A DNA stretch of 8,019 nucleotides from assembly GCA_943325655.2 (NCBI GenBank), contig CALPQG020000092.1:1-8019 (forward strand), read 5' to 3'. Below, one piece after another: positions 1 to 5,599 of the stretch. The stretch's first letter is position 1. Every line of letters begins with the position of its first letter. Made by a program: the position numbers and the translations under genes. The DNA comes from Bifidobacterium breve (GTDB taxonomy: Bacteria > Bacteroidota > Bacteroidia > Cytophagales > UBA9547). The notes under the pieces are model-generated. The model worked only from the letters and a program-made list of their open reading frames with translations, made no database searches and was not told where the DNA came from.

Positions 1-199
1 GCACCATTTGTATCAGATTTGATTTTATTATTTTCATTATCCCATTTATCTGGAGAAATGTTGTATCCAGTAAAATAGATTTTCTAATTTGAACACCATC
101 AATAGTTGCTCTTAATATAATATTTATATTACAAGTACCATCAACATTGATTTTTCCTTTATTTAAAACCAATCCAATTGAAGTTGATTTGCTTTTCAT
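1..199 (-). pseudogene. N-terminal part of a tyrosine recombinase (integrase), frameshifted and cut by the window edge
   Basis: Reading down from ATG at 199-197, the first about 41 codons give MKSKSTSIGLVLNKGKINVD and then GTCNINIILRATIDGVQIRK. Shortly after, the frame changes: the sequence from about 71 to 1 makes sense one frame over, as TGYNISPDKWDNENNKIKSD. Together these match the start of Bacteroidota tyrosine recombinases: an N-terminal Arm DNA-binding domain with a 'DG..I.LR...DG' strand pair and an 'STG..I.P..W' turn. The shift lies near the A4 run at 72-75 (U-run on the coding strand). One missing T, or two extra bases, would explain it. The downstream frame has a TAG just upstream, so it cannot start independently there. 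The ATG frame stays open to the edge but stops resembling the family. The core-binding and catalytic domains (R..H-R-H..Y) would lie beyond position 1. A homopolymer sequencing error is a real alternative to a true pseudogene. Confidence 0.68.
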
Positions 200-221
200 A
201 GGTTGTCAATTAGGTTGTCAA
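199..221. repeat. Tandem direct repeat just upstream of the integrase start
   Basis: TAGGTTGTCAA occurs at 199-209 and again at 211-221, a 12-base period. The first copy touches the integrase ATG. On the coding strand the unit reads TTGACAACCTA. Directly repeated short sites next to a recombinase gene can be arm-type integrase binding sites or an operator for its own expression; the sequence alone does not say which. Confidence 0.6.
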
Positions 222-227
222 AAAGTA

Positions 228-252
228 GTTTACATGGTCAATTATTGTAAAC
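228..252. repeat. Inverted repeat GTTTACA-N11-TGTAAAC between integrase and tRNA
   Basis: GTTTACA at 228-234 and TGTAAAC at 246-252 are perfect inverted copies with an 11-base spacer. The arms are a full helical turn and a half apart, which suits a dimeric DNA-binding protein better than an RNA hairpin. The site lies 29 bases upstream of the integrase ATG. It could be an operator, an excisionase site or part of a recombination site. The region is AT-rich, so chance is not excluded. Confidence 0.4.
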
Positions 253-324
253 AAAGTAAGTTATTTATATTTTAAAGAATATCATACAATCTAATAAATC
301 TTCGAAAAAAATCAATCAAGGCAT

Positions 325-358
325 AAAAAAACCGCTTTAAACAATGTTTAAAGCGGTT
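325..358 (-). terminator. Intrinsic terminator of the tRNA transcript
   Basis: The arms 330-343 and 345-358 are perfect complements (AACCGCTTTAAACA and its reverse complement); realistically the stem is about 12 base pairs with a 5-base loop. On the minus strand the stem is followed by a run of seven T (331-325). It begins only 9 bases past the 3' end of the tRNA, so it almost certainly ends that transcript. It also separates the tRNA from the integrase start. Confidence 0.88.
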
Positions 359-367
359 TACGAGTAG

Positions 368-441
368 TGGGCCCACCTGGGCTCGAACCAGGGACCACCT
401 GATTATGAGTCAGGTGCTCTAACCAGCTGAGCTATAGGCCC
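368..441 (-). tRNA. tRNA-Ile2 (anticodon CAT, lysidine type), possibly elongator tRNA-Met
   Basis: A full 74-base cloverleaf is visible. The acceptor stem is GGGCCTA/TGGGCCC, with one U-G pair. The D stem is GCTC/GAGC. The anticodon stem is CCTGA/TCAGG with loop CTCATAA, so the anticodon is CAT (complement at 405-407). The T stem is CCTGG/CCAGG with loop TTCGAGC, and the discriminator is A. The 3' CCA is not encoded. It is not the initiator: the first acceptor pair is a normal G-C and the anticodon stem lacks the three G-C pairs. Between Ile2 and elongator Met, the pairs C4-G69 and C5-G68 match known determinants for TilS, which converts C34 to lysidine so the tRNA reads AUA. That favours Ile2. 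The tRNA has its own promoter and terminator and is the likely landmark for the neighbouring integrase. Confidence 0.95.
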
Positions 442-468
442 AGTCAAATCATTGAAGATTTGGGTCTG

Positions 469-499
469 CAAAACTAACAATTATAGCCTTAGTTTCAAA
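469..499 (-). promoter_or_regulatory. Bacteroidota-type promoter of the tRNA gene
   Basis: On the minus strand the -33 box TTTG (499-496) is followed after 19 bases by TAGTTTTG (476-469), an exact match to the -7 consensus TAnnTTTG. Transcription would start near 463, about 20 bases before the tRNA 5' end at 441. This is the best promoter in the window. The -33 box sits in the loop of the hairpin at 479-516, so the end of the upstream unit and the start of this one share sequence. Confidence 0.75.
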
Positions 500-516
500 T
501 TTATAAGGCTATAATT
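479..516 (-). terminator. Hairpin downstream of the pseudouridine synthase gene, probable terminator
   Basis: The arms 479-491 and 504-516 are perfect 13-base complements with a core GGCTATAAT, and the loop is 12 bases. The hairpin begins about 70 bases past the stop at 587. The T-tract is imperfect on the minus strand (TTGTTAGTTTTG) and better on the plus strand (TTTTACTTTTATTT), but no plus-strand gene is seen. It overlaps the tRNA promoter. Confidence 0.55.
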
Positions 517-586
517 TTACTTTTATTTATGAGATGCAAATATCCTGTCATCTAATCCATAGAATATGAAATCTTTACTCTTTGAA

Positions 587-1303
587 TTAAGTCTTTGATT
601 TCGTTTCTTGTTCTGCACCTGCACTAAATATCCACCAAAAATCATCCATTGGCAATGGTGCCTCGAGGTATAGTGGTGTTTTCAGGATTGGGTGAGTGAT
701 TTTCAGGCTAAAGCTATGCAGGTTAATTCCTCCATTGCTATTACTTCTTTTGTAGCCGTATTTGTTGTCTCCACGAATTGGGTTTTTAACGGCACTTAGT
801 TGAGCCCTAATCTGGTGGTGTCTTCCTGTTTGTAGTTTTATTTTGAGCAAGTGAAACTGTTCTGAATAACCTACTATATTGTATTCTAATATGGCTTCTT
901 TACTTTGAGGAACTTCCATGTCGTTTGCAAAACTTTTATTGAGCTTGGTGTTTTTAACAATCCAGTGACGAAGTGTTCCCGATGCATGATCTGGTTTTTG
1001 TTTTACTGCGGCCAAATAATGTTTTTCTACTTCCCTGTACTTGAAGGCATCATTTAGGGCAATCAATGCTTCTTCTGTTTTGGCAAATATTACCAGGCCA
1101 CTTACAGGTTTGTCTATGCGGTGCACCAAACCACAAAATTCATTTTCACCTTTGGTCAACAGGTATTTTTTTACCATCACATCTAGCGAAATATCTTCTG
1201 ATTGGTCTTTTTGAGTACTGATGCCGATGGGTTTGTTTACGGCAATCAGCCATTCATCTTCAAAAATAATCGTCAATGCATTTGGGTCAATAAACTGTTC
1301 CAT
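587..1303 (-). CDS. RluA-family 23S rRNA or tRNA pseudouridine synthase
   Basis: This 238-residue cytoplasmic enzyme isomerizes a specific uridine in structured RNA to pseudouridine. The catalytic motif HRIDKPVSGL holds the nucleophilic Asp at residue 64. It also has the other family blocks: the NKP(I/A)G motif near 23-27, LQTGRHHQIRAQL at 158-169, and GDNKYG near 178-183. It lacks an N-terminal S4 domain, so it resembles the short RluA/TruC members rather than RluB/C/D. The exact target base cannot be read from sequence. I chose the ATG at 1303 because similarity to the family begins just after it and a -7 promoter box ends 4 bases before it. An in-frame ATG at 1414 would add 37 residues, but these are encoded by a 28-base palindrome and repeats and do not look like protein. 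It is probably a single-gene unit, ending at the hairpin 479-516. Confidence 0.93.
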   Translation of the reverse strand: MEQFIDPNALTIIFEDEWLIAVNKPIGISTQKDQSEDISLDVMVKKYLLTKGENEFCGLVHRIDKPVSGLVIFAKTEEALIALNDAFKYREVEKHYLAAVKQKPDHASGTLRHWIVKNTKLNKSFANDMEVPQSKEAILEYNIVGYSEQFHLLKIKLQTGRHHQIRAQLSAVKNPIRGDNKYGYKRSNSNGGINLHSFSLKITHPILKTPLYLEAPLPMDDFWWIFSAGAEQETKSKT

Positions 1304-1307
1304 GGTG

Positions 1308-1315
1308 CAAAAGTA
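1308..1315 (-). promoter_or_regulatory. -7 promoter box implying a leaderless mRNA
   Basis: TACTTTTG on the minus strand is an exact TAnnTTTG match ending 4 bases before the ATG at 1303. If used, transcription would start at or within a base or two of the start codon, giving a leaderless message. No TTG is found at the usual 19-21 base spacing upstream; the nearest is 25 bases away inside the palindrome. The call therefore rests on one box. Confidence 0.4.
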
Positions 1316-1347
1316 AAAAATCCTTGTCATAAATTTATGACAAGGAT
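1315..1347 (-). terminator. Perfect 28-base palindrome plus T-run directly before the pseudouridine synthase start
   Basis: Positions 1320-1347 form an uninterrupted palindrome whose half is ATCCTTGTCATAAA. On the minus strand it is followed by a run of six T ending at 1315. As RNA this has the form of an intrinsic terminator, although the zero-length loop means several central pairs would open. As DNA it could be an operator over the promoter. No gene close upstream needs a terminator here, since the TPR gene already has one at 1849-1882. Attenuation of a longer leader or repressor binding are therefore both possible. Confidence 0.5.
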
Positions 1348-1354
1348 AGTTTTG

Positions 1355-1406
1355 TTGTAAATCATGTGTTGTAAAATAATGAATTGTAAAAAAATGTGTT
1401 TGTAAA
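1355..1406. repeat. Four direct copies of TTGTAAA spaced 14-16 bases
   Basis: TTGTAAA (TTTACAA on the transcribed-gene strand) starts at 1355, 1369, 1384 and 1400, giving steps of 14, 15 and 16. The sequence between copies is not conserved beyond being AT-rich. The array lies directly upstream of the 28-base palindrome. It may be a cluster of protein-binding sites or a degenerated microsatellite. Confidence 0.5.
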
Positions 1407-1409
1407 AGT

Positions 1410-1848
1410 TTCAAGATATAGTTCTACTCAAAATTAATAACGCTAAAAACACGATTTTACTTTGTTATAGGTATTGTGTGAATTTGATTAAAAGAAAAAA
1501 ACTTGAAATATTGAATACCTAAACGTTGTCTCCATTGCTCCATAAGGATATTGCCATTGACTGTTCGTTCTGTCAATTGTATTGGTTGTAAGTTGAAACA
1601 GGTTGAAAATCAATAGGGCTATTCGGTTCACTTGATAATCATGGAGAGAATAAGGGAATCATATTGGTATATAAAGACATGCTTTTTCTAAGCCTACTTT
1701 TATGCTTTTCGAGTGACCTGTTTTTTTCGAAATTGGAGTGCTATCTTTTTATTTGTTTACTTTCAAATTGAAACACAAGCAATGCCTTAATCCCCCAAAA
1801 GTCTTGTCAATCAATTTTCTATTGCTTTTTAATAAAGATATTTTACAC
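1410..1848. other. Gene-free intergenic stretch
   Basis: No credible coding region is seen on either strand: reading frames from ATG codons are short (for example 16 codons from 1641 on the plus strand) and match nothing I recognise. A lone -7-like box, TAATTTTG on the minus strand at 1429-1436, could start a transcript with a leader of about 115 bases ahead of the pseudouridine synthase gene, but it has no -33 partner. No tRNA, insertion sequence or strong hairpin was found. The stretch may be decayed DNA or hold an RNA not recognisable by eye. Confidence 0.55.
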
Positions 1849-1882
1849 AAAAAACTCCTAACCACATGATGCAATTAGGAGT
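1849..1882 (-). terminator. Intrinsic terminator after the TPR gene (operon end)
   Basis: ACTCCTAA (1854-1861) pairs with TTAGGAGT (1875-1882) around a 13-base loop. On the minus strand the stem is followed by a T-run (1854-1849). It begins 47 bases past the TPR stop codon and is the only convincing terminator downstream of the whole exbB-to-TPR cluster, supporting 1930 as the end of the operon's last gene. Confidence 0.8.
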
Positions 1883-1929
1883 CAATATATACTTGAAAAC
1901 TCAATAACCGATAACTCGAAAACTACAAA

Positions 1930-3501
1930 TTACTTCGCTTTCAAAGCTTCTTCAGCTATTTTATTACCAGGGTCAAGGGCTTTTACTTTGGTCCAGATTT
2001 CAGTTGATTTGGGTTTGTCTTTTTGGTTATAATAATATGCTCCCAAATAAGTATAGGCTTCTACCAAATCTTTTTTGTATTTGACTTCGTCAGTGGCAAC
2101 TTCTATGTATTTTTCGAAATAAGGTTTTGCCAACCAAAGTTTATCTCCCGTATCAATTTTTCTTTTGGCTCTTGCTTTCCAAATATACCCGTTGACAGAA
2201 GTTGGCCATTTGGTAATAAATTGACTAAAAGTAGTATCTGCTTCAGCATTTAGGTTTGCAAAATAATAGGTCCTGCCCAAATTGATAAAATCATTGATCG
2301 AATTAGGTTTCTTCGCTACTATAATTTTGTACACTTCTGATGCTTCTTTGAATTTTTTTGCGCTAATCAATAAGGTTGCAATGTCGTTATTCAAATAAAA
2401 CTTAGAGGTATCCATACTTACTGCTTTGCCATAACTTAATACCGCTAAAGAATCAGTTTTCAGTTTTGGGTCATTCAATTTTGTAAATGTTTTTCCAAGG
2501 TATTCAAAATCACTTGACTGTAACTTCGTAGGTTCTTGATTTGAAACAAACTGGTTCAGGTACTTCAAAGATTGGTTGTAGTCACCTGTTTCAAAATAAC
2601 AGTAACCCAATATTCTTTCAATAACCAGGTCAGTACTTTTCTCTTGGAGTTCTTTTAAGATGTCAATCGCTTTGAGGTAATCTTTGGCTAGGTATAAAAA
2701 CTTACCGTACATCAATTTGGTTTCATCGTTGTTGTCTGAGCGATCGATGTATGTTTTATAGGCCGCAAGTGCTTCGTTAAAGCGTTGTGCTTTGGCATAC
2801 AATTCTCCAAGCTCGCGGTAAGCAGGCGAGTAGGAAGAGTCACTTTGAATTCCTTTTAAGTAAAGGTTCAGGGCTTCAGTATAATTTTTGGAATACAGGT
2901 ATATTTGCCCTTTTCTAATCATAGTTTTGGCACTTTTTGGATTAACCAACAAGGCATTGTTATAATTTGCCGCGGCATTGTTTCCATCATTTTGCCATAA
3001 ATAGATATCTCCTAACAGTAAGTGTGCATCAACCAGGCTATTGTCATAGACCAAAGCTTTTTCTTTAAGGTAAAATATGGCATCTGAATAGTTTTTCTTT
3101 TCGTGAATGGCATAACATTCACCAATTTTATAGTACATGATGGCATTACGTTTTCCATTTGAAATCGCCTGATCAAATTTTAGTTTAGCAGCTTCTTGTT
3201 GGTTGTTGATATAATCTAATGTACCTAATCCAACCATGCTGAGAGGATTTTTGGGAGCGACTGCGAGACCTTTTTCAAAGTAAATTTTTGCAGAATCTTT
3301 TTGTTGGTGTTTTAAATAGATATCTCCTAAATAATAATAGGCATTGCCGTCTTTGGGGTCTTTGGCAATCAATTTATTGAATTCTGCCTTGGCGCTTGAA
3401 TATTTTTCATTGTCAATATATTTCAACCCTTGTTCTATGGATTGGGCATTGGCCGAAAAACCAAGGAAACTAAGTACAAGTAGTTTTAAAGTTGTTTTCA
3501 T
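1930..3501 (-). CDS. Exported tetratricopeptide-repeat (TPR) protein
   Basis: The 523-residue product starts with a type I signal peptide (MKTTLKLLVLSFLGFSANAQ, cleavage likely after Ala19). There is no lipobox cysteine, so it should be a soluble periplasmic protein. The rest is almost entirely TPR helix pairs, roughly a dozen, with recurring signatures such as YYLGDIYLK, LLLGDIYLW and YRELGELYAK and the A.A.Y..A pattern in the second helix. No enzymatic domain is visible. TPR solenoids are protein-docking scaffolds, and its position at the end of a TonB-ExbBD cluster suggests it binds a component of that machine or a client in the periplasm; this is inference. I chose the ATG at 3501 because the signal peptide begins there. 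An in-frame ATG at 3576 would put 25 hydrophilic residues in front of it and overlaps a promoter-like sequence. A 129-base gap separates it from the upstream lipoprotein gene. Confidence 0.9.
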   Translation of the reverse strand: MKTTLKLLVLSFLGFSANAQSIEQGLKYIDNEKYSSAKAEFNKLIAKDPKDGNAYYYLGDIYLKHQQKDSAKIYFEKGLAVAPKNPLSMVGLGTLDYINNQQEAAKLKFDQAISNGKRNAIMYYKIGECYAIHEKKNYSDAIFYLKEKALVYDNSLVDAHLLLGDIYLWQNDGNNAAANYNNALLVNPKSAKTMIRKGQIYLYSKNYTEALNLYLKGIQSDSSYSPAYRELGELYAKAQRFNEALAAYKTYIDRSDNNDETKLMYGKFLYLAKDYLKAIDILKELQEKSTDLVIERILGYCYFETGDYNQSLKYLNQFVSNQEPTKLQSSDFEYLGKTFTKLNDPKLKTDSLAVLSYGKAVSMDTSKFYLNNDIATLLISAKKFKEASEVYKIIVAKKPNSINDFINLGRTYYFANLNAEADTTFSQFITKWPTSVNGYIWKARAKRKIDTGDKLWLAKPYFEKYIEVATDEVKYKKDLVEAYTYLGAYYYNQKDKPKSTEIWTKVKALDPGNKIAEEALKAK

Positions 3502-3564
3502 ATTTGTAGTAATAATTAATTGTAATCTTGTTAACGTTGGGTATGGGTTACTTTTTTCTTCATT

Positions 3565-3595
3565 CAAATTAGCCATTTAACCAATAGGGAGACAA
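3565..3595 (-). promoter_or_regulatory. Possible internal promoter of the TPR gene
   Basis: On the minus strand TTG (3595-3593) is followed after 21 bases by TAATTTG (3571-3565), one base short of the TAnnTTTG consensus. Transcription would start near 3558 and leave a leader of about 55 bases. No clear terminator lies between the lipoprotein stop (3631) and here, so the TPR gene may be read both from the operon and from this site. Confidence 0.3.
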
Positions 3596-3630
3596 TTTTC
3601 GTAAAAAATAGTTTATAGTCAAGCTATTCT

Positions 3631-4581
3631 TTATTGTTTTTTTAACTTAATAATTCTAATAGGGGCATTGGCAGGATATATTCCTGATTTTAATATTATT
3701 CTTTGGCCCTTGTCTGAACACACAAAAGCGCTAAATCCTGTGCCTAAACCGGTTCTGGGCTCTCTGCTGATGATGTATAGTTTTCTGGTCAAAGGATAAT
3801 CTTCTGTGGCAATGTAGGCTTGAAATGGTTGAAAGTAATCGTCTTCACTTTCAGGTTTTTCTTTTTTAGCTACTCCAACTACCCTTATTTTTTTTAAGAA
3901 ACGCAACATCTGCGGATCGTCTTTGTCGCTTACCCAATTTACCCCAATCACGCCAATGGCATTTGGTGTTTTTTGTACATAGTCAATCACTTGGGCATTT
4001 CCTCCTGCAGCATAAATATTGGCTGTGGTCTTGCCTTTGATTGCAAAGTGTTCGTTCATGTACCTCAAATTGCTGGAGGCATTGTTGTCAAATACCATCA
4101 CTATTTTACCTGCTTTATTTTTGCTCGACAGTTGTTTCCAATCTTTGTGTTCACCTTCAAGTATCGCCTTGATTTGTTTTTCGGTCAACAAAGAATCGGG
4201 ATTATCGGGGTGAACAATCAGTGCAATGGCGTCTGTGGCCACATGATTTGTTTTGGGGAATATTTTAATATCCTCCAGTTTTTTTATTTCTGCGGGATAT
4301 AAATTTCTGGTTACAAATGCCAGTCTCGCCGAATCTTTCAGAAAAAAAGCAATCGCATCTTCTTCAGGTTGGTATACGGGCGTAATGTGCACGTCTTTGT
4401 ACTGCGCCTTAAAGGTTTGCAACTGGTCTTCAATGATGTGCGAAAAGCTATCGTCTCCAACAATGGTAATTGTTCCTGAAGTAGTAGTTTCTTCTTCTTT
4501 ATGATTACATCCTATCATACACATCACCAAAGTAAAACTTGCTAAGGTGATATAAAAATTGACCTTATTCATGTGCTTCAT
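3631..4581 (-). CDS. PstS-like periplasmic substrate-binding lipoprotein
   Basis: A 316-residue protein with a lipoprotein signal peptide: a hydrophobic stretch followed by MIGC, with Cys25 as the likely lipidated residue. The rest follows the PstS-like (PBP-like) fold. It has an early TITIVGDDSFSHII strand-loop, the SARLAFVTRNLYPAEI block near 84-99 (PstS 'SR..' region), then TDAIALIVHPDNP near 116-128, and NAIGVIGVNW near 207-216. The block that normally binds phosphate (S-G-T followed by an aromatic segment) reads NNASSNLRYMNEHF near 166-179, so the ligand may not be phosphate. There are no pstC, pstA or pstB transporter genes here; instead it sits in a TonB-ExbBD cluster. Its ATG overlaps the end of the preceding small gene by 17 bases, implying coupled translation. 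ATG at 4572 is an alternative start; 4581 is favoured by the A-rich stretch before it. Confidence 0.85.
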   Translation of the reverse strand: MKHMNKVNFYITLASFTLVMCMIGCNHKEEETTTSGTITIVGDDSFSHIIEDQLQTFKAQYKDVHITPVYQPEEDAIAFFLKDSARLAFVTRNLYPAEIKKLEDIKIFPKTNHVATDAIALIVHPDNPDSLLTEKQIKAILEGEHKDWKQLSSKNKAGKIVMVFDNNASSNLRYMNEHFAIKGKTTANIYAAGGNAQVIDYVQKTPNAIGVIGVNWVSDKDDPQMLRFLKKIRVVGVAKKEKPESEDDYFQPFQAYIATEDYPLTRKLYIISREPRTGLGTGFSAFVCSDKGQRIILKSGIYPANAPIRIIKLKKQ

Positions 4582-4777
4582 TTTTTATAAATTTAACATA
4601 AAACCTATAACTTCTAAACGCACCATAGAGCACAAGTAGTATACCCAAGAGGGTAAGATATATTGGAGGAATGGCTAATTTTAACCATCCGCCTAAAACA
4701 AAAATGCCTATGCCTATGTATACCATAGCAGCAAAGGCATTTAAGAATAGATTGAAGTATTTTAATAGTTTATCCAA
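4565..4777 (-). CDS. Small two-helix membrane protein of unknown function
   Basis: 70 residues with two predicted transmembrane segments: about 10-30 (FLNAFAAMVYIGIGIFVLGG) and about 36-54 (IPPIYLTLLGILLVLYGAF). A short Pro-Pro turn joins them, and a basic tail follows (RSYRFYVKFIKN). The arrangement suggests both ends in the cytoplasm. I do not recognise a named family. That it is real is supported by a 5-base gap after tonB, a 17-base overlap with the next gene, and a composition typical of a membrane hairpin rather than of a shadow frame. It could be a small accessory subunit of the TonB-ExbBD complex or help the lipoprotein; neither is shown by the sequence. Confidence 0.75.
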   Translation of the reverse strand: MDKLLKYFNLFLNAFAAMVYIGIGIFVLGGWLKLAIPPIYLTLLGILLVLYGAFRSYRFYVKFIKNEAHE

Positions 4778-4782
4778 ATGAT

Positions 4783-5595
4783 TTATTCTAACATAAAGTT
4801 AACAGGAATTTGAACAGATCTTACTTTTACAGCTTTACCATTCATTCTTCCTGGAGTCCATTTAGGCATCATTTTAACAAGCCTGATAGCTTCTTCATTT
4901 AAACCGCCTTCTTGTCCTCTTAGTATTTCAACATTGCTCAAAGTGCCATCAGCACTAACAGAAAATTTAACATGTACTTTTCCTGAAATACCCATTTTTA
5001 AAGCTATTTTAGGGTATGTTACATTTTTACTAATGAATTTATACATTTCTGCAAACCCTCCAGGAAATTCTGGCATTTCCTGAATTTCAGTAATGTCATA
5101 ATCTTCAGGAGCAATTTCAACAGCGGTTTGTTCTTCCACTTCTAGTTTTTCAAAAGCATCCATGGCCAGGTTTTTATCCCCTTCCTGGTTAATATCCCCA
5201 ACGTTATCGTCTTCCAACTCTTTATTGGTTACGATTTCTTCAGCTACCTGCTCATCAGGTTTTGGAACCGGGGGTAAAAATTTGGTGATTTCTACTTTAG
5301 GTGGTTCTGGCGGCGGCGGAGGAGGAGGCGTTTTGCTTTCGTCGGGCGGAGGTGCATCGTAGGTAGTAACTTTTGGTTTCTTCACTACATATTCTTCTTC
5401 TACTTTGTCAGGGAATAAATAAGTAGCAATTACTGGTGCTGCAATGGCCAGGATGAAAACGGTAGCGGCAGAAATTACTGCAATCATTACATTTTTTTCA
5501 TACAAGCGTCGCAGAAAATACGCACCATAAGCCTTGTTCTTATCTTTGAAGATAAGGTCCAGCCAGGATTGTTTAAATATGATATTGTCTGCCAT
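4783..5595 (-). CDS. tonB: Energy transducer TonB
   Basis: 270 residues with the standard TonB layout. A cytoplasmic N-terminus of about 35 residues contains KNKAYGAYFLRRLYEKN, common in Bacteroidota TonBs. One transmembrane helix spans about 36-60. A Pro-rich periplasmic spacer covers 81-114, with seven consecutive prolines at 90-96, and an acidic linker follows to about 175. The TonB C-terminal domain runs from about 178 to 270: FPGG, TYPKIALKMGISGKVHVKF, the ADG turn, EEAIRLVKMMPKWTPG and IPVNF. TonB spans the periplasm and passes proton-motive energy from ExbB/ExbD to outer-membrane receptors for siderophores, glycans or other bulky substrates. It begins 4 bases after the second exbD stop, so it is tightly coupled to it. 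The cytoplasmic segment is longer than in the E. coli protein. Confidence 0.95.
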   Translation of the reverse strand: MADNIIFKQSWLDLIFKDKNKAYGAYFLRRLYEKNVMIAVISAATVFILAIAAPVIATYLFPDKVEEEYVVKKPKVTTYDAPPPDESKTPPPPPPPEPPKVEITKFLPPVPKPDEQVAEEIVTNKELEDDNVGDINQEGDKNLAMDAFEKLEVEEQTAVEIAPEDYDITEIQEMPEFPGGFAEMYKFISKNVTYPKIALKMGISGKVHVKFSVSADGTLSNVEILRGQEGGLNEEAIRLVKMMPKWTPGRMNGKAVKVRSVQIPVNFMLE

Positions 5596-5599
5596 GGGT

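Noticed and set aside
368..441. Initiator tRNA-Met
   Set aside because: The first acceptor pair is a normal G-C and the anticodon stem lacks the three consecutive G-C pairs of initiators.
1304..1414. N-terminal extension of the pseudouridine synthase from ATG 1414
   Set aside because: The 37 extra residues are encoded by a palindrome and AT-rich repeats, do not match the family, and lie across the promoter box; similarity begins after the ATG at 1303.
1556..1577. Short inverted repeat ATTGAC/GTCAAT in the gene-free stretch
   Set aside because: Six-base arms with no T-tract and no nearby gene; expected by chance in DNA of this composition.
3502..3576. N-terminal extension of the TPR protein from ATG 3576
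   Set aside because: It would bury a clear signal peptide behind 25 hydrophilic residues.
3973..4504. Several plus-strand open frames opposite the lipoprotein gene
   Set aside because: They overlap a well-supported gene in antisense, have no family resemblance and no upstream signals.
5162..5362. Plus-strand reading frame with a Gly/Ser-rich product and a G-rich tract (possible G-quadruplex)
   Set aside because: It is the antisense of the TonB proline-rich spacer; proline codons explain the G runs and no other coding signal is present.
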